Assembly (NCBI GenBank): GCA_024644235.1
Contig: JAHELJ010000010.1
Span: 1 to 64,000, forward strand
DNA from: Lewinellaceae bacterium
Lineage (GTDB): Bacteria; Bacteroidota; Bacteroidia; Chitinophagales; Saprospiraceae
Reading direction: 5' to 3'
DNA: 64,000 bases
Shown: piece after piece, positions 45,080 to 54,798 of the stretch
How positions within the stretch are numbered: the first letter of the stretch is position 1
Layout: the number at the start of each line of letters is the position of its first letter
Translations under genes and position numbers: made by a program
The notes under the pieces: model-generated
Databases searched by the model: none
Seen by the model: only the letters and a program-made list of their open reading frames with translations
What the model was told of the DNA's origin: nothing

Positions 45080-45862
45080 ATGACAACAATGACAAATAAG
45101 TACAAACCATACCTTCTGGCTGAAACAAATTGGAAAGAGGTGCGAGAAATCGAGTACGAATTGGCTGTCCTCCCATGGGGAGCAACCGAAGCGCATAATT
45201 TCCACCTTCCCTATGCTACCGACAACTATCAGGTTGAATACGTGGCGGAGCAAGCTGCGGCTCACGCCTGGGAAGCAGGGGCCAAGGTGGTTTTGCTCCC
45301 GTGTGTTCCTTTTGGAGTAAACACTGGTCAACTTTCGGTAGACCTCTGCATTAATATGCGACCTGCTACCCAATTGGCCGTATTGTATGATGTAGTGGAT
45401 GTCCTCAACCGGCAGGGTGTCGATAAGTTGATTATTCTCAATGGACACGGAGGCAACGATTTCAAAACGATGATACGTGAGTTGTCTATGACTTTCCCCA
45501 ATGTCTTCATTGCTTGGGTGAATTGGTATCGGGTGGCAGATTGGAATCTCTATTTTGACGAGCCGGGTGACCATGCCGGGGAAATGGAAACCAGCTCAAT
45601 GATGCATATTCGACCTGATCTGGTACGGCCACTGGTAGAGGCTGGTCCGGGAGAAGCAAAGACATTTCGCCTAGATGGATTTAAAGAAGGCTGGGCGGTA
45701 AGCCAACGTGATTGGCACAGAGTAACTACAGATACAGGAGTTGGTAATCCGGCAAAGGCTACGGCCGAAAAAGGCAAATTATACCTTGATGATACCGTTG
45801 AGAAACTGGCAAAGTTTTTTGTCGATCTGGCAAAATCAACTAAAGAGAACTTGTACGAATGA
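45080..45862 (+). CDS. Creatininase family protein
   Basis: 260 residues matching the creatinine amidohydrolase fold. The metal ligands appear in VLPWGATEAHNFHLPYATD (E37, H42, D48) and the GHGGND motif in IILNGHGGNDF; a late Glu lies in DHAGEMETSSM. Family members hydrolyse cyclic or linear amides (creatinine, the FAPy intermediate, mycofactocin peptide). The substrate here is unknown. It is divergent from the Gfo/Idh genes across 60 bp, so it may share their control. No signal peptide, hence cytoplasmic. Confidence 0.9.
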   Translation: MTTMTNKYKPYLLAETNWKEVREIEYELAVLPWGATEAHNFHLPYATDNYQVEYVAEQAAAHAWEAGAKVVLLPCVPFGVNTGQLSVDLCINMRPATQLAVLYDVVDVLNRQGVDKLIILNGHGGNDFKTMIRELSMTFPNVFIAWVNWYRVADWNLYFDEPGDHAGEMETSSMMHIRPDLVRPLVEAGPGEAKTFRLDGFKEGWAVSQRDWHRVTTDTGVGNPAKATAEKGKLYLDDTVEKLAKFFVDLAKSTKENLYE

Positions 45863-45865
45863 CAT

Positions 45866-46669
45866 CTACGGCTTTTTCAATATCCAAATATCCTGAGGAA
45901 GTGCGTTGCCCTCAACCGGAGCCGGCACCTGATGCTCCAGGATCTGATAAGAGCTAAACAAAGCCTCCATGAGCGGCACCGGATGAAAAGCAGAGAAAGT
46001 TCGGTGTCCCAGCGTGGTCCGACCTCTAATAACCAGTTGGCCACGGTCAAAAAGTTTTTTTTCCGCTCTGGACAATTTCCCTCTGAAGTTTGGCCCTTGA
46101 GTCGTGACCAATAAGACACCATCTGGCTTTAGTACTCTTTGAAGCTCTTGTATCCATTTCTCGTGCAAATCATCTGATAGGTGGGTAAGAACAGAAATCC
46201 CGTAAATCAGGTTAAAATGATCCTGGGGAAAATCTAATTCCCCTTCCATTTCATTTTGGACAAATTGTATTTCCGGAAAAGTTTCATTGCACCATCTTAC
46301 ACTCTCCAAGTTGGCGTCAGTTCCATAATATTGATTTTCTGATCCTAATATTGAGGGAAGATGCCTGATTACTCGAGCTGGGCCACAACCCCAGTCCAAT
46401 ATTCGAACCCCGTCCAGTTCAAGGTGAGGTCGAAGCAAAGAGATAAGCCATTTAGCTGTTTGTAACCCCCCGTGATAATACTTTTCATAATCTAACCGAT
46501 ACGACTCATACATGAGATAGTCTGGTGGCAGTGCAATAGCTGGGTTGGCCTTGCGAAACTCTTCGTTAACTTTTCGGTAATATCCACTATGCAGGATAAA
46601 GCGAACTCGATCAGCAACTTTGATGAGACCAAGTTTACGCAAGAAAAGAGATAACACTCCCCGATTCAT
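45866..46669 (-). CDS. Class I SAM-dependent methyltransferase
   Basis: 267 residues. The SAM-binding motif I is VRILDWGCGPARVIRHL, with ENQYYGTDANLESVRWC (motif II acidic) and FNLIYGISVLTHL after it. ELQRVLKPDGVLLVTTQGP is the usual post-core strand. It could methylate a sugar, lipid or small molecule; nothing decides. The gene ends three bases from the convergent creatininase gene. It lies near glycosyltransferases, so a polysaccharide role is possible but speculative. Confidence 0.85.
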   Translation of the reverse strand: MNRGVLSLFLRKLGLIKVADRVRFILHSGYYRKVNEEFRKANPAIALPPDYLMYESYRLDYEKYYHGGLQTAKWLISLLRPHLELDGVRILDWGCGPARVIRHLPSILGSENQYYGTDANLESVRWCNETFPEIQFVQNEMEGELDFPQDHFNLIYGISVLTHLSDDLHEKWIQELQRVLKPDGVLLVTTQGPNFRGKLSRAEKKLFDRGQLVIRGRTTLGHRTFSAFHPVPLMEALFSSYQILEHQVPAPVEGNALPQDIWILKKP

Positions 46670-47039
46670 GAATCAATAATAAAGAAATGCCATGTGGATT
46701 ATGCTCAATCCTATCCTGGCCGCTTAGGTTGGACTTGCAAAGTTGGAAGGAATGACCACCATTATCCTGACCATCCTCAAGACTTTAAGTATTGATCCTG
46801 AAATGTAAGATAGTAGTAACCCGTCGAATGTCTATGATTGTCGAATCAATGAACTTGATTGAAAGTAGCCTTGCCAAGGAAGTCTATCACATCCATTAAG
46901 GATCCCTAATTGTCGATAGACTTAGAAAGAGCAGAATTAGAATTGTGAAAAAATCAAACTTTCCTCGATTTCTTCTGTGAATTTCCTCAATCACCATGGT
47001 ATTAATTAACATTGCGGTCTTATCACCTCCCGATTATAA
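46670..47039. other. Intergenic region, 370 bp
   Basis: Gap between the divergent methyltransferase and GT39 genes. It is AT-rich with no convincing frame, no tRNA-like fold and no exact TAnnTTTG element. Both flanking promoters should lie here. Nothing else seen. Confidence 0.5.
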
Positions 47040-48635
47040 GTGACATCACGATTAAGATCCTGGCCATTAGAACAAAAAGTCTTTGGTTTACTGCTACTGT
47101 TTTCAGTGCCGGTGCTTCTTATCAATCTTGGGCAAGTACCGTTTATCGAGGACGAAGGCATAAGAGGACTGGTGGCTTTGGAAATGAAGCTGTCTGGTAA
47201 TTACATTGCCCCAACGCTAAATGGCGAATGGTATCTCAAAAAGCCTCCCCTATGGAATTGGATCCTATGTTTATCCTTCGCAGTTTTTGGTGAGGTCAAT
47301 GAATTCTCTGCCCGATTTCCGACCGTCGTATTTCTATACATTTTTGTCATTCATACTTTTTTAGTATTTCGGAGACATTGCAGCACTCGTGTTGCAGCCT
47401 TTTCAGCACTAGCAGTTCTCACTTGCGGCAGGATTCTCTTTTGGGATTCTATGCTGGCCCTGATCGATATATGTTTTTCATGGATTATTTTCTGTTTGTT
47501 TGTATGGATTTTTGAATGTCATAAAGAAGGTAAATTTCGTAAGCTCTATCTTGGAGCTTACCTACTGGCTGCGCTTGCCTTCTTACTGAAGGGTCTCCCC
47601 GCTCTGGTCTTTTTGGGCCTCACCCTGGTCGTCTACCAATGGTTTAAGAATAGCTGGACGAAATTGTTCTCATGGGATCACCTCCTTGGGGTCCTCAGTT
47701 TAGTAGTTGTGTTAGGAGGGTATTTATTGGCATACGCTCAGGTAAACTCTATTGAATCACTGTTGGGAGTATTTTTTGATGAATCAGCCAAACGAACGAT
47801 TGCACAGCACACTTTTTCAGAGTCTATTCGTGAGTGGATGTGGTTCCCATTTGAGATGTTATACCACTTCTTACCGTGGTCTTTATTGGCCTTCCTGGCC
47901 CTAGATCGTTCAGCCCTGGCGTCTGTCAAGAGACACTCCTTCATGGTCTTCTGTCTTATTGTATTTGCGGCCAATATTTGGATCTACTGGTTCTCTCCTG
48001 AGGTCTATCCACGCTACCTCATTATGTTTACTCCTTTGTACTTTGGACTCGGCTTTCAATTTCACGAAAACCTGTCACCAGATTCGAAATCGGTAGTGGA
48101 TGGGATCATGAAGTTATTGGCCGTCCTTTCGATTCCCGTGATGTTGGCGCCTGTTTTTTATGAGGGATCGGAGGGCATACCAAATTTATTGATAAAGGTG
48201 TTGCTTCTAACCATATTGCTATGCACATTGACCTGGCTTCTAATTACTAAAAAAAGGATAAGAGTTCTGATTTTTTTCGCGGTCCTTCTCACATTGAGAT
48301 GGGGGCTCGATTTATTTGTCTTGCCCTTGCGTGCAACCACTACAGAGGGGTCTCTGGTGAGAGAGGATGCATTGCGAATCGGCAGAAAATTTTCTAATGC
48401 TTCACTCTATATTTTTGCTGATGATAGCTTGAGATTTGAGAACAGTTTTTACATCACTTCACAGAGGAAACAGATCCTGACCCGTACTTATAGCCAGTCT
48501 CCCGGTTCTACTTTGATCGTCAATCCCAGGAAATATCCCGAACTTGTCAGAAAGTATCCGGTAGTGGATTCTATGCATGTTAGACGAATTGAGCGCATAG
48601 CCTATATCTTACAAATACCTGAACAGAATCAATGA
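47040..48635 (+). CDS. GT39/ArnT-like membrane glycosyltransferase
   Basis: A 531-residue polytopic membrane protein with about eleven hydrophobic segments. The first periplasmic loop has PFIEDEGIRGLVALEMKLSG and YLKKPPLWNW, the acidic catalytic loop and KPP motif of the ArnT/PMT (GT39/GT83) superfamily. It would transfer a sugar from a polyprenyl phosphate to lipid A, a glycan or protein on the periplasmic side. The start is GTG at 47040; no upstream ATG is in frame. It overlaps the GT2 gene by four bases, suggesting that the GT2 makes its donor. Confidence 0.87.
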   Translation: MTSRLRSWPLEQKVFGLLLLFSVPVLLINLGQVPFIEDEGIRGLVALEMKLSGNYIAPTLNGEWYLKKPPLWNWILCLSFAVFGEVNEFSARFPTVVFLYIFVIHTFLVFRRHCSTRVAAFSALAVLTCGRILFWDSMLALIDICFSWIIFCLFVWIFECHKEGKFRKLYLGAYLLAALAFLLKGLPALVFLGLTLVVYQWFKNSWTKLFSWDHLLGVLSLVVVLGGYLLAYAQVNSIESLLGVFFDESAKRTIAQHTFSESIREWMWFPFEMLYHFLPWSLLAFLALDRSALASVKRHSFMVFCLIVFAANIWIYWFSPEVYPRYLIMFTPLYFGLGFQFHENLSPDSKSVVDGIMKLLAVLSIPVMLAPVFYEGSEGIPNLLIKVLLLTILLCTLTWLLITKKRIRVLIFFAVLLTLRWGLDLFVLPLRATTTEGSLVREDALRIGRKFSNASLYIFADDSLRFENSFYITSQRKQILTRTYSQSPGSTLIVNPRKYPELVRKYPVVDSMHVRRIERIAYILQIPEQNQ

Positions 48636-49606
48636 GTAGAGCGCCAGAAATATCAGTAGTGGTATGTGTCTTCAATGAGGAGGAAAACATTCAGCTGTTA
48701 ATTAGCCAGATTGAGGAAGCACTGAACCTCTATGAGTTTGAAGCTATTCTGGTTGACGATGGGTCGACTGATGGAACCTTGAAAGCTGCAAGAAGCTTCC
48801 AGGCTGGCTGGTTGAAGATCGTTGAGCTCCGAAAGAATTATGGTCAGAGTCTTGCATTATCTGCGGGTATCCATTTGGCAAGAGGCAAGTATATTGTCAC
48901 GATGGATGGGGACTTGCAGAATGACCCATCAGATATCCCAGCCATGTTACAGCTATGCCGTGAGGGAAGCTGGGATCTGGTCGCGGGGGTTAGAAAGAAT
49001 CGTCAAGACAATATGTTTCTGCGAAAGATTCCCAGTATGATTGCAAACTGGATTATTCGCAGAAGTTCGGGAATTGAGATAACTGATTACGGGTGTACGC
49101 TGAAACTATTTCGGCAGGAAATCGCCAAAGATCTTGGCTTGTACGGCGAATTACATCGATTCATACCCGTGTTGGCACACCTAGAAGGAGCCAGAATCAC
49201 CCAAGTGGAAGTGCGACACCATCCAAGGATTCACGGACGCTCTAAGTATGGGATGGGACGCACTCTTCGTGTGATCAGTGATCTGGTGCTTATGATTTTT
49301 TTCAAGAAATACCTTCAGAGGCCGATGCATTTGTTTGGTGGCCTCGGCGTAGTGATCTTGTTGATAGGATTGATTATCAACTTCTATATGATTTGGTTCA
49401 AATTGCAAGGGCAGGACATCTGGGGAAAGCCCCTCATGTTGGTAGGTATTCTTTTTGTACTTGCTGGAATACAGCTAATCACTTTCGGCATTTTTGTCGA
49501 ACTACAAATGCGAACCTACTACGAATCCCAACAAAAGACCCCATATCGCATTCGAAATATCTTTGACACCAGGGAGAGAATAAAGACCGAGATAGACTCA
49601 AACTAA
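48632..49606 (+). CDS. GT2 polyprenyl-phosphate glycosyltransferase (GtrB/ArnC/DPM1-like)
   Basis: 324 residues. The GT-A domain has VVVCVFNEEENI, LVDDGSTDGT and the DxD-type TMDGDLQNDP. Two C-terminal membrane helices (about 235-258 and 270-292) fix it to the inner membrane. This family moves a sugar from a nucleotide donor onto undecaprenyl phosphate. It is coupled to the GT39 gene by an ATGA overlap, the same logic as arnC-arnT. The sugar is not known; glucose or an aminosugar are possible. Confidence 0.9.
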   Translation: MSRAPEISVVVCVFNEEENIQLLISQIEEALNLYEFEAILVDDGSTDGTLKAARSFQAGWLKIVELRKNYGQSLALSAGIHLARGKYIVTMDGDLQNDPSDIPAMLQLCREGSWDLVAGVRKNRQDNMFLRKIPSMIANWIIRRSSGIEITDYGCTLKLFRQEIAKDLGLYGELHRFIPVLAHLEGARITQVEVRHHPRIHGRSKYGMGRTLRVISDLVLMIFFKKYLQRPMHLFGGLGVVILLIGLIINFYMIWFKLQGQDIWGKPLMLVGILFVLAGIQLITFGIFVELQMRTYYESQQKTPYRIRNIFDTRERIKTEIDSN

Positions 49607-49670
49607 CGGTAGGTCTATCAACGCATCCTTGACTCGTTTAGCTTAGGAGTACACCGTACGGCGGTTTTGG

Positions 49671-49678
49671 TAATTTTG
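49671..49678 (+). promoter_or_regulatory. Candidate -7 element of the CHAT gene
   Basis: TAATTTTG matches TAnnTTTG exactly and ends 14 bases before the ATG at 49693. The -33 position lacks a clear TTG. Confidence 0.4.
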
Positions 49679-49692
49679 GCAAAATTTTTCAA

Positions 49693-52683
49693 ATGGATAA
49701 GCTTTTTCGCATAGTGATATCAGTTTGTTTGATCACTTCAACTCTACAGACAGCTTCTGGACAGATGTTGAGGGAATTTGGTGCATTGACCTGGCAGCAA
49801 AAGGACAGCATTATTTCTACTTTGTACGAAAGTGGTCTGGAGGCAGTATCATTCCCAATGATTGATAGTGCCTATCAATTCGAAAAAGCCAAGGAGCACA
49901 CCAGAACAACTCCACTTGCCATCTTTGCAATGTGGCAAGGCATCCGGTTTATGACCTTAGATAGCCTCGTATCATCTAAAGCTTACTTTGACGAAGCGGA
50001 CCAGTTGTGTCAGAGCAGGCAAGCAACAAGAGATTCGCTATACCCGGATCTTCTACTCAACATGGCTGAGTTACATATTCGGGGAAATAGTCGTGAACAA
50101 GCAGGAGTTTTCCTGCGACGTGCTGCCAATCATTTGGCAAAATCTCAATCCGGGAATGCAAACTTATACCTCAATACCTTAAACCAAGTTGTGGCTTTGG
50201 AATCTTCCAGTGGAGATGTTGATACTGCTGAAGCTTACTCAAGAAGAGCCCTGCAATTTGCCCAGGAGAGATTCGGACAAACTTCGATCCAGTACTTACA
50301 GGCATTGGCTGGTATTGGAGAGGTACATCAGGCACGGGGCGATTTGCGCCGGGCCAGCCGTACTATCTTGCAAGCTTACGAATTGGCGAAGACTCATCTG
50401 GCCGATGATGATATTAACAAGGTTGCCCTCGGTCGAAATGCAGCCAGTGTACATGAAACCCTCGGCCGTGCTGAAGAGGCGGAGGAGATATACATCGAAC
50501 TTATTGACTTTTTTGAAAGTAATTCCAGAGCGCAAAGGGGAACCCTCTATCCCGTCACATTAAATCAAGTCGGAGCATTCTATTTGAATCAGGAGAACTT
50601 TGAGAAAGCCTATGAGTATTACAACAAGGCCAACATTCTTTTTACCCTACGCACGGAAAGAACCGACCCCAATTACATTATATCCCAAAGTAATGTTGCG
50701 GATCTTCTCAAGTGGAAGGGTCAGTATGTAGAAGCGCAACAATACTATGAAGATGCTTTACAATATGCACCGCAGGTCTTTGGTGCAAACAGTTGGCTGG
50801 CAGGTCACCTACACAAAAGTTTAGGTGAATTGCATGTATCGTCTGGAGATCTTCAGAAAGCGGTGGTCCATCAGGAAAGAGCACGCGACATCTTCGAACT
50901 TGCCCGTGGTGATCTAAGTTTGGAATATGCCCAAGCTCTTGGAGCATTAGGCAAGACACATGATGCGATGGGTTCCAAAGACCTTGCAGAAGAAAATCTT
51001 ACAGCTGCGCATGACCAATTGGTTGCCATCTATGGCTCTGATAATCCAATAGTTTTTGCTTCGAGTCGTCAACTGGCGGAGTTCTATTCCGGAAAAGATC
51101 AGACTCAAGCGAAGCGATATTATCTGATGGCTGGCGATCAGCTCTTAACTACACTGTATACCAAGCTGGAATTCCTCCTTGCGGAAGAGCGAGCAGAATA
51201 CATCGACAGTTTCGAATCTTTCTTTTCGAACTATCTCGACTTCTGCCTGAATAATCCTAATGATGCATCATTGAATCGGCAGGCGCTGGAAATGGCAGGA
51301 GCCCTAAAGACATCTGATTTCCGCCCAGATCTGACAACAATTACCAGAAGCCTCAGAAATGCGACAGACTCCTATCGTCAGCAATACTCAGCATGGCAAG
51401 AGCTTAGAGTGAGAATCATTGATCAGCAAAATCAAACTCTTCAGCAGCAATCTCTGGCAGAGATTGAGCTGTCTCAAATGATCGAGGAAGCCAGGCAGAT
51501 TGAGAGCAGCCTGATCGGTGCACTCAGAAAGGGCGACCGGTTTGAACCGGAACTGGTTAACAGAATACAGCAAAGAATAGATCAGCAGACAGCATATCTC
51601 GAGTTCTACAATCTGGAGACAATAATTGATTCTCTTTCCTCAGAAACCGAAGTTTACGCCTTTATTTTATCCAATTCAGGCACTCCAAAGGTTGTTCGAA
51701 TTGTAGATTTTGCGGGACTGGATTCCAGGGTTATCCCTAACAGTTCAGATTATGAAAAGTTATGGAAGCCCCTGGAGCAATTCTTAGAAGGTAAAACTAA
51801 AATCACTATCTGTGTCGATAATGGTCTTGACCGATTTCCGTTTCATCTCATTCCCATTGAATCCGGTAAGATCTTACATGATCGGCATTCATTTCGATAT
51901 GTAAGTCCGGGAGGTATTCTACCATTTGGAGAAGGGGTAAGAGTTGATATACGAAATGCTAGTCTGACAGGGGGAGCTCTATATGATTTGAACCCTGAAG
52001 CACTTATGAAGGGCAATCAACAATGGGGTTATAATATCGGCTTACACCAAACATCAGATGAAAAGAAATTACTTGGATCTGAATTTCCGAGAGTAACAGC
52101 TTCTATTGGGGAGATTAAGGCGATAGAGGTTATGCTGTCTAAAAAGAAGTGGAGTACAACTCTGTCAGAAGGTTCGGATGCTACGGAATCAAATCTAAAA
52201 AGGTTGCTGTCGGATAATCCCTCCGGAATAATTCATATTTCCACCCATGCTTTTAAGATCGAGCCGATCAAAATGATAAAGTACAGGCACCCAATGATGT
52301 CTTTTGGATTGGCGCTCACAGGAGCCAACTATATTTGGCGAGGATCGGAAGTAGCTCAGGAGGCTGAAGATGGCCTATTGACCGCTCTTGAGATCGAAAC
52401 CATAGATCTTTCAGCATGTGATCTTTTAACACTTCATCTATATGAGAGTGGAGAATCCACGAGTACTTCGATGCTCGGGCAAGCTTTCAGAATTGCTGGA
52501 GCTAAGCAAGTTTTGATGAATCTTTGGCAAACAGATCCTGCTGAGAGCAAAATCTTTCTTACGACCTTCTATAAAAATCTATTGAAAGAGGAAGTACCTT
52601 CCAAGGCATTGGCAAAGACCCAGGCCAAAATGCGAAAGAAATTGAGTCAGGAGACATGGGGGGCATTTGTGCTAGTGGAATGA
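49693..52683 (+). CDS. Exported TPR-CHAT domain protein (caspase-like protease fold)
   Basis: 996 residues with a signal peptide (MDKLFRIVISVCLITSTLQTASG). Residues about 40-480 are tetratricopeptide repeats (AFYLNQENFEKAYEYYNKANILF; LADLLKWKG-type units). A helical linker (about 530-640) leads to the C-terminal CHAT domain (about 690-995). The catalytic pair is present: H852 in IHISTHAF and C909 in DLSACDLLTL, followed by AGAKQVLMNLWQTDP. CHAT proteases cleave after TPR-mediated recognition; cytoplasmic ones act in defence (gasdermin or Craspase systems). The signal peptide puts this one in the periplasm or outside, which argues against those roles. Target unknown. Confidence 0.9.
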   Translation: MDKLFRIVISVCLITSTLQTASGQMLREFGALTWQQKDSIISTLYESGLEAVSFPMIDSAYQFEKAKEHTRTTPLAIFAMWQGIRFMTLDSLVSSKAYFDEADQLCQSRQATRDSLYPDLLLNMAELHIRGNSREQAGVFLRRAANHLAKSQSGNANLYLNTLNQVVALESSSGDVDTAEAYSRRALQFAQERFGQTSIQYLQALAGIGEVHQARGDLRRASRTILQAYELAKTHLADDDINKVALGRNAASVHETLGRAEEAEEIYIELIDFFESNSRAQRGTLYPVTLNQVGAFYLNQENFEKAYEYYNKANILFTLRTERTDPNYIISQSNVADLLKWKGQYVEAQQYYEDALQYAPQVFGANSWLAGHLHKSLGELHVSSGDLQKAVVHQERARDIFELARGDLSLEYAQALGALGKTHDAMGSKDLAEENLTAAHDQLVAIYGSDNPIVFASSRQLAEFYSGKDQTQAKRYYLMAGDQLLTTLYTKLEFLLAEERAEYIDSFESFFSNYLDFCLNNPNDASLNRQALEMAGALKTSDFRPDLTTITRSLRNATDSYRQQYSAWQELRVRIIDQQNQTLQQQSLAEIELSQMIEEARQIESSLIGALRKGDRFEPELVNRIQQRIDQQTAYLEFYNLETIIDSLSSETEVYAFILSNSGTPKVVRIVDFAGLDSRVIPNSSDYEKLWKPLEQFLEGKTKITICVDNGLDRFPFHLIPIESGKILHDRHSFRYVSPGGILPFGEGVRVDIRNASLTGGALYDLNPEALMKGNQQWGYNIGLHQTSDEKKLLGSEFPRVTASIGEIKAIEVMLSKKKWSTTLSEGSDATESNLKRLLSDNPSGIIHISTHAFKIEPIKMIKYRHPMMSFGLALTGANYIWRGSEVAQEAEDGLLTALEIETIDLSACDLLTLHLYESGESTSTSMLGQAFRIAGAKQVLMNLWQTDPAESKIFLTTFYKNLLKEEVPSKALAKTQAKMRKKLSQETWGAFVLVE

Positions 52684-52695
52684 TTTGAGGAAGCA

Positions 52696-54798
52696 TTACA
52701 TGGTCAAATCCGAATCTATCTGAATTGATTCCAGGATGCGTTGGAAAGATGGCTCCTTCTGGATTTCATCACTAAGATGCATTTGTCTGAGTTCTTTGAG
52801 CCAGTCTTGCTTTTTCTCATTGGCCTCTTGCAGAATCATCAAAGTAGTTTGCTTGTGTCCCATTCGATCGAAAAAACAGGCTTCTAATGCCGAAATGGAT
52901 TTTTCTGGAAATTGGGATTTCAGGGTGTCCAATTTTTTACCAGCCAGGCTCAAATCTCCCTTTTGTGTATTCACATACAGCTCTGAACACAACTTGTCAA
53001 ACCTGTTGTGCTGTTTTTTCAAAAGACTTTCCACCTGCTGCCAATCCTGGAGGTTGGCATAGAATTTTATCACACTGGCGATGGCGTCATCGTTGTCGGG
53101 ATAATTTGAGAGCAATTTCATGTATTGTCTCTCGGCACTAGTCTTGTCACCGGCGGCCTCCATTGATTTCGCGATCATTTTTTGATAGACATACTCATAT
53201 GGATTCAAACGGTGGGCATGGTTGAAATAAGATAATGACTCATGATATTTACCGGCATCGAAGAGTACTTTGCCAAGCAAATGATAGGCATAATCATAGC
53301 TGGGTTTCAATTGTATCGCATGTTGACAGAGATCGAAAACTTCACGTGAATCACTGAGAAAAAAGGTGTATTGGCGTAGCGCATCAGCTACATATGCCTC
53401 TGCTAGATCGCGGTCGAGGAGAAAAGCCCGTCCGGCGTACTCGGAGGCATAGAAAAGAGCAGTATCAGTATCTATCAGCTCGTAGACTTTCATCAATGAG
53501 TAACATTGAGATAACCCAGCATAACCCAAGGCAAAAGTACTATCCACCGCGATGCTCCTTTCAAGTAGTTCTTTTGACAGTGAAAGTCCATCACGGCTTC
53601 GAGAACTGGCCGCATCACGTGCTTTTCGGTACAGTTCCAAGACCCTAAAAGAAGTGTGTTTCCGATCGACTCCAGCGAGGAAAGGATTTTCGCTAGCTTC
53701 TAAGTTCACAGCAACATTCTTGGCAATGTCTTCTTTGATTTCCGGCAAGCTCTCAAAGGGTTTGTCAAATTGATATTTCCATTTGTTCCGCCCAGTGCGA
53801 GCATCAACTAATTGTACCTCAAGAAAGGTGTTGTCTGCATCCTTTTTCAATTGCCCCTTCAACAAATGAGTGACTCCCATTGACTCGGCAATCTTCCGGG
53901 TTGGACCGTCTTTGTCCCTTTTGATTTTGGCCGAAGCTTCTGGAGATAAAACCCGCATTCCTTCGAAGGCAGCCAGATTGGTAATGACCTCATCAGTGAG
54001 ACTGGCAAGTAACACTTCATCATCTTTCCCTAGTCCGGACATGTCAAACGGCAGTACGCCCAGGGTGGCAAGACTTTCGCCTGTGGCCAAAGAAAGAATA
54101 CGCTGAGAACTTATGTAAGTATAGATGGTTCCACTGGCCACCAGGAGAAGTACAATCCACATCAAAAAATTACCTGTTAAAGGCTGTTTCCTCAACTTAG
54201 TGGAAAGCTTACCTTCCAACTGCAGTGCAGAAGGTACTGCAAGATCCTTTTGATCCAGGGCGTAGATTTCCAGAGGGAATTGAACATTTTTGAATCGGAT
54301 AGTTCCAAGATTCTTAAAGGCGAACTCCGGGTGATTGTGCAAATGTTTGTACACCTCCCCTGAGACTAATATAGAATTAGGTATTCCAACAGATTCGATG
54401 CGGGATGCCAAATTTACACCATCGCCATAAATCGCACCATTTCGCTCCACTATATCCCCAAGGTGAATTCCAATACGGGAAGGCAAACAATCAGAGCTCA
54501 TTAGTGCCTTTTGGATTTCCAGAGCACATGATACAGCATCGAATGTACTCCGAAAAACACTTAATGTTCCATCACCATAGTACTGTATTATCCTTCCTTG
54601 AAACTTGTCATGGCTTTGTTTAACCAGTTTGCGATTGATCTCAAGCTTTCTGAGCGTCTGACTTTCGTCATCCTGTACCAAAGCGGTAAATCCAACTACA
54701 TCGATAAACATGACCGCTGCCAGATACCTGCCATCGGTACCTTCGCTCGGTCGATCTCCATTGTTCACATTAGATGGATTGTTGCTGGCTCTCTTCAT
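52696..54798 (-). CDS. Class III nucleotidyl cyclase - TolB-like - TPR membrane protein
   Basis: 700 residues. The cyclase domain (about 24-182) has metal Asp D33 (FIDVVGFT) and D76 (YYGDGT), and transition-state N129 and R133 (VNLASRIES). The purine-selecting position that is Lys in adenylate cyclases is Q72, so ATP versus GTP is open. A membrane helix lies at about 211-228. A TolB-N/FlgO-like domain follows (about 240-385; GVLPFDMSGLGKDDEVLLASLTDEVITNL), then TPRs (about 400-690). The layout suggests a cytoplasmic cyclase controlled by a periplasmic TPR sensor. It converges on the CHAT gene with 12 bp between. Confidence 0.9.
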   Translation of the reverse strand: MKRASNNPSNVNNGDRPSEGTDGRYLAAVMFIDVVGFTALVQDDESQTLRKLEINRKLVKQSHDKFQGRIIQYYGDGTLSVFRSTFDAVSCALEIQKALMSSDCLPSRIGIHLGDIVERNGAIYGDGVNLASRIESVGIPNSILVSGEVYKHLHNHPEFAFKNLGTIRFKNVQFPLEIYALDQKDLAVPSALQLEGKLSTKLRKQPLTGNFLMWIVLLLVASGTIYTYISSQRILSLATGESLATLGVLPFDMSGLGKDDEVLLASLTDEVITNLAAFEGMRVLSPEASAKIKRDKDGPTRKIAESMGVTHLLKGQLKKDADNTFLEVQLVDARTGRNKWKYQFDKPFESLPEIKEDIAKNVAVNLEASENPFLAGVDRKHTSFRVLELYRKARDAASSRSRDGLSLSKELLERSIAVDSTFALGYAGLSQCYSLMKVYELIDTDTALFYASEYAGRAFLLDRDLAEAYVADALRQYTFFLSDSREVFDLCQHAIQLKPSYDYAYHLLGKVLFDAGKYHESLSYFNHAHRLNPYEYVYQKMIAKSMEAAGDKTSAERQYMKLLSNYPDNDDAIASVIKFYANLQDWQQVESLLKKQHNRFDKLCSELYVNTQKGDLSLAGKKLDTLKSQFPEKSISALEACFFDRMGHKQTTLMILQEANEKKQDWLKELRQMHLSDEIQKEPSFQRILESIQIDSDLTM

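Noticed and set aside
45074-45574. 166-codon minus-strand frame opposite the creatininase gene
   Set aside because: Antisense to E37/H42/D48 motif code of a well-recognised enzyme; composition unlike a real protein.
49693-54798. CHAT plus cyclase as a known anti-phage signalling system (CBASS, Pycsar or type III-E)
   Set aside because: The CHAT protein is exported and the cyclase is a membrane TPR protein of the environmental sensor type; no effector, gasdermin, Cas or Cap gene is adjacent.
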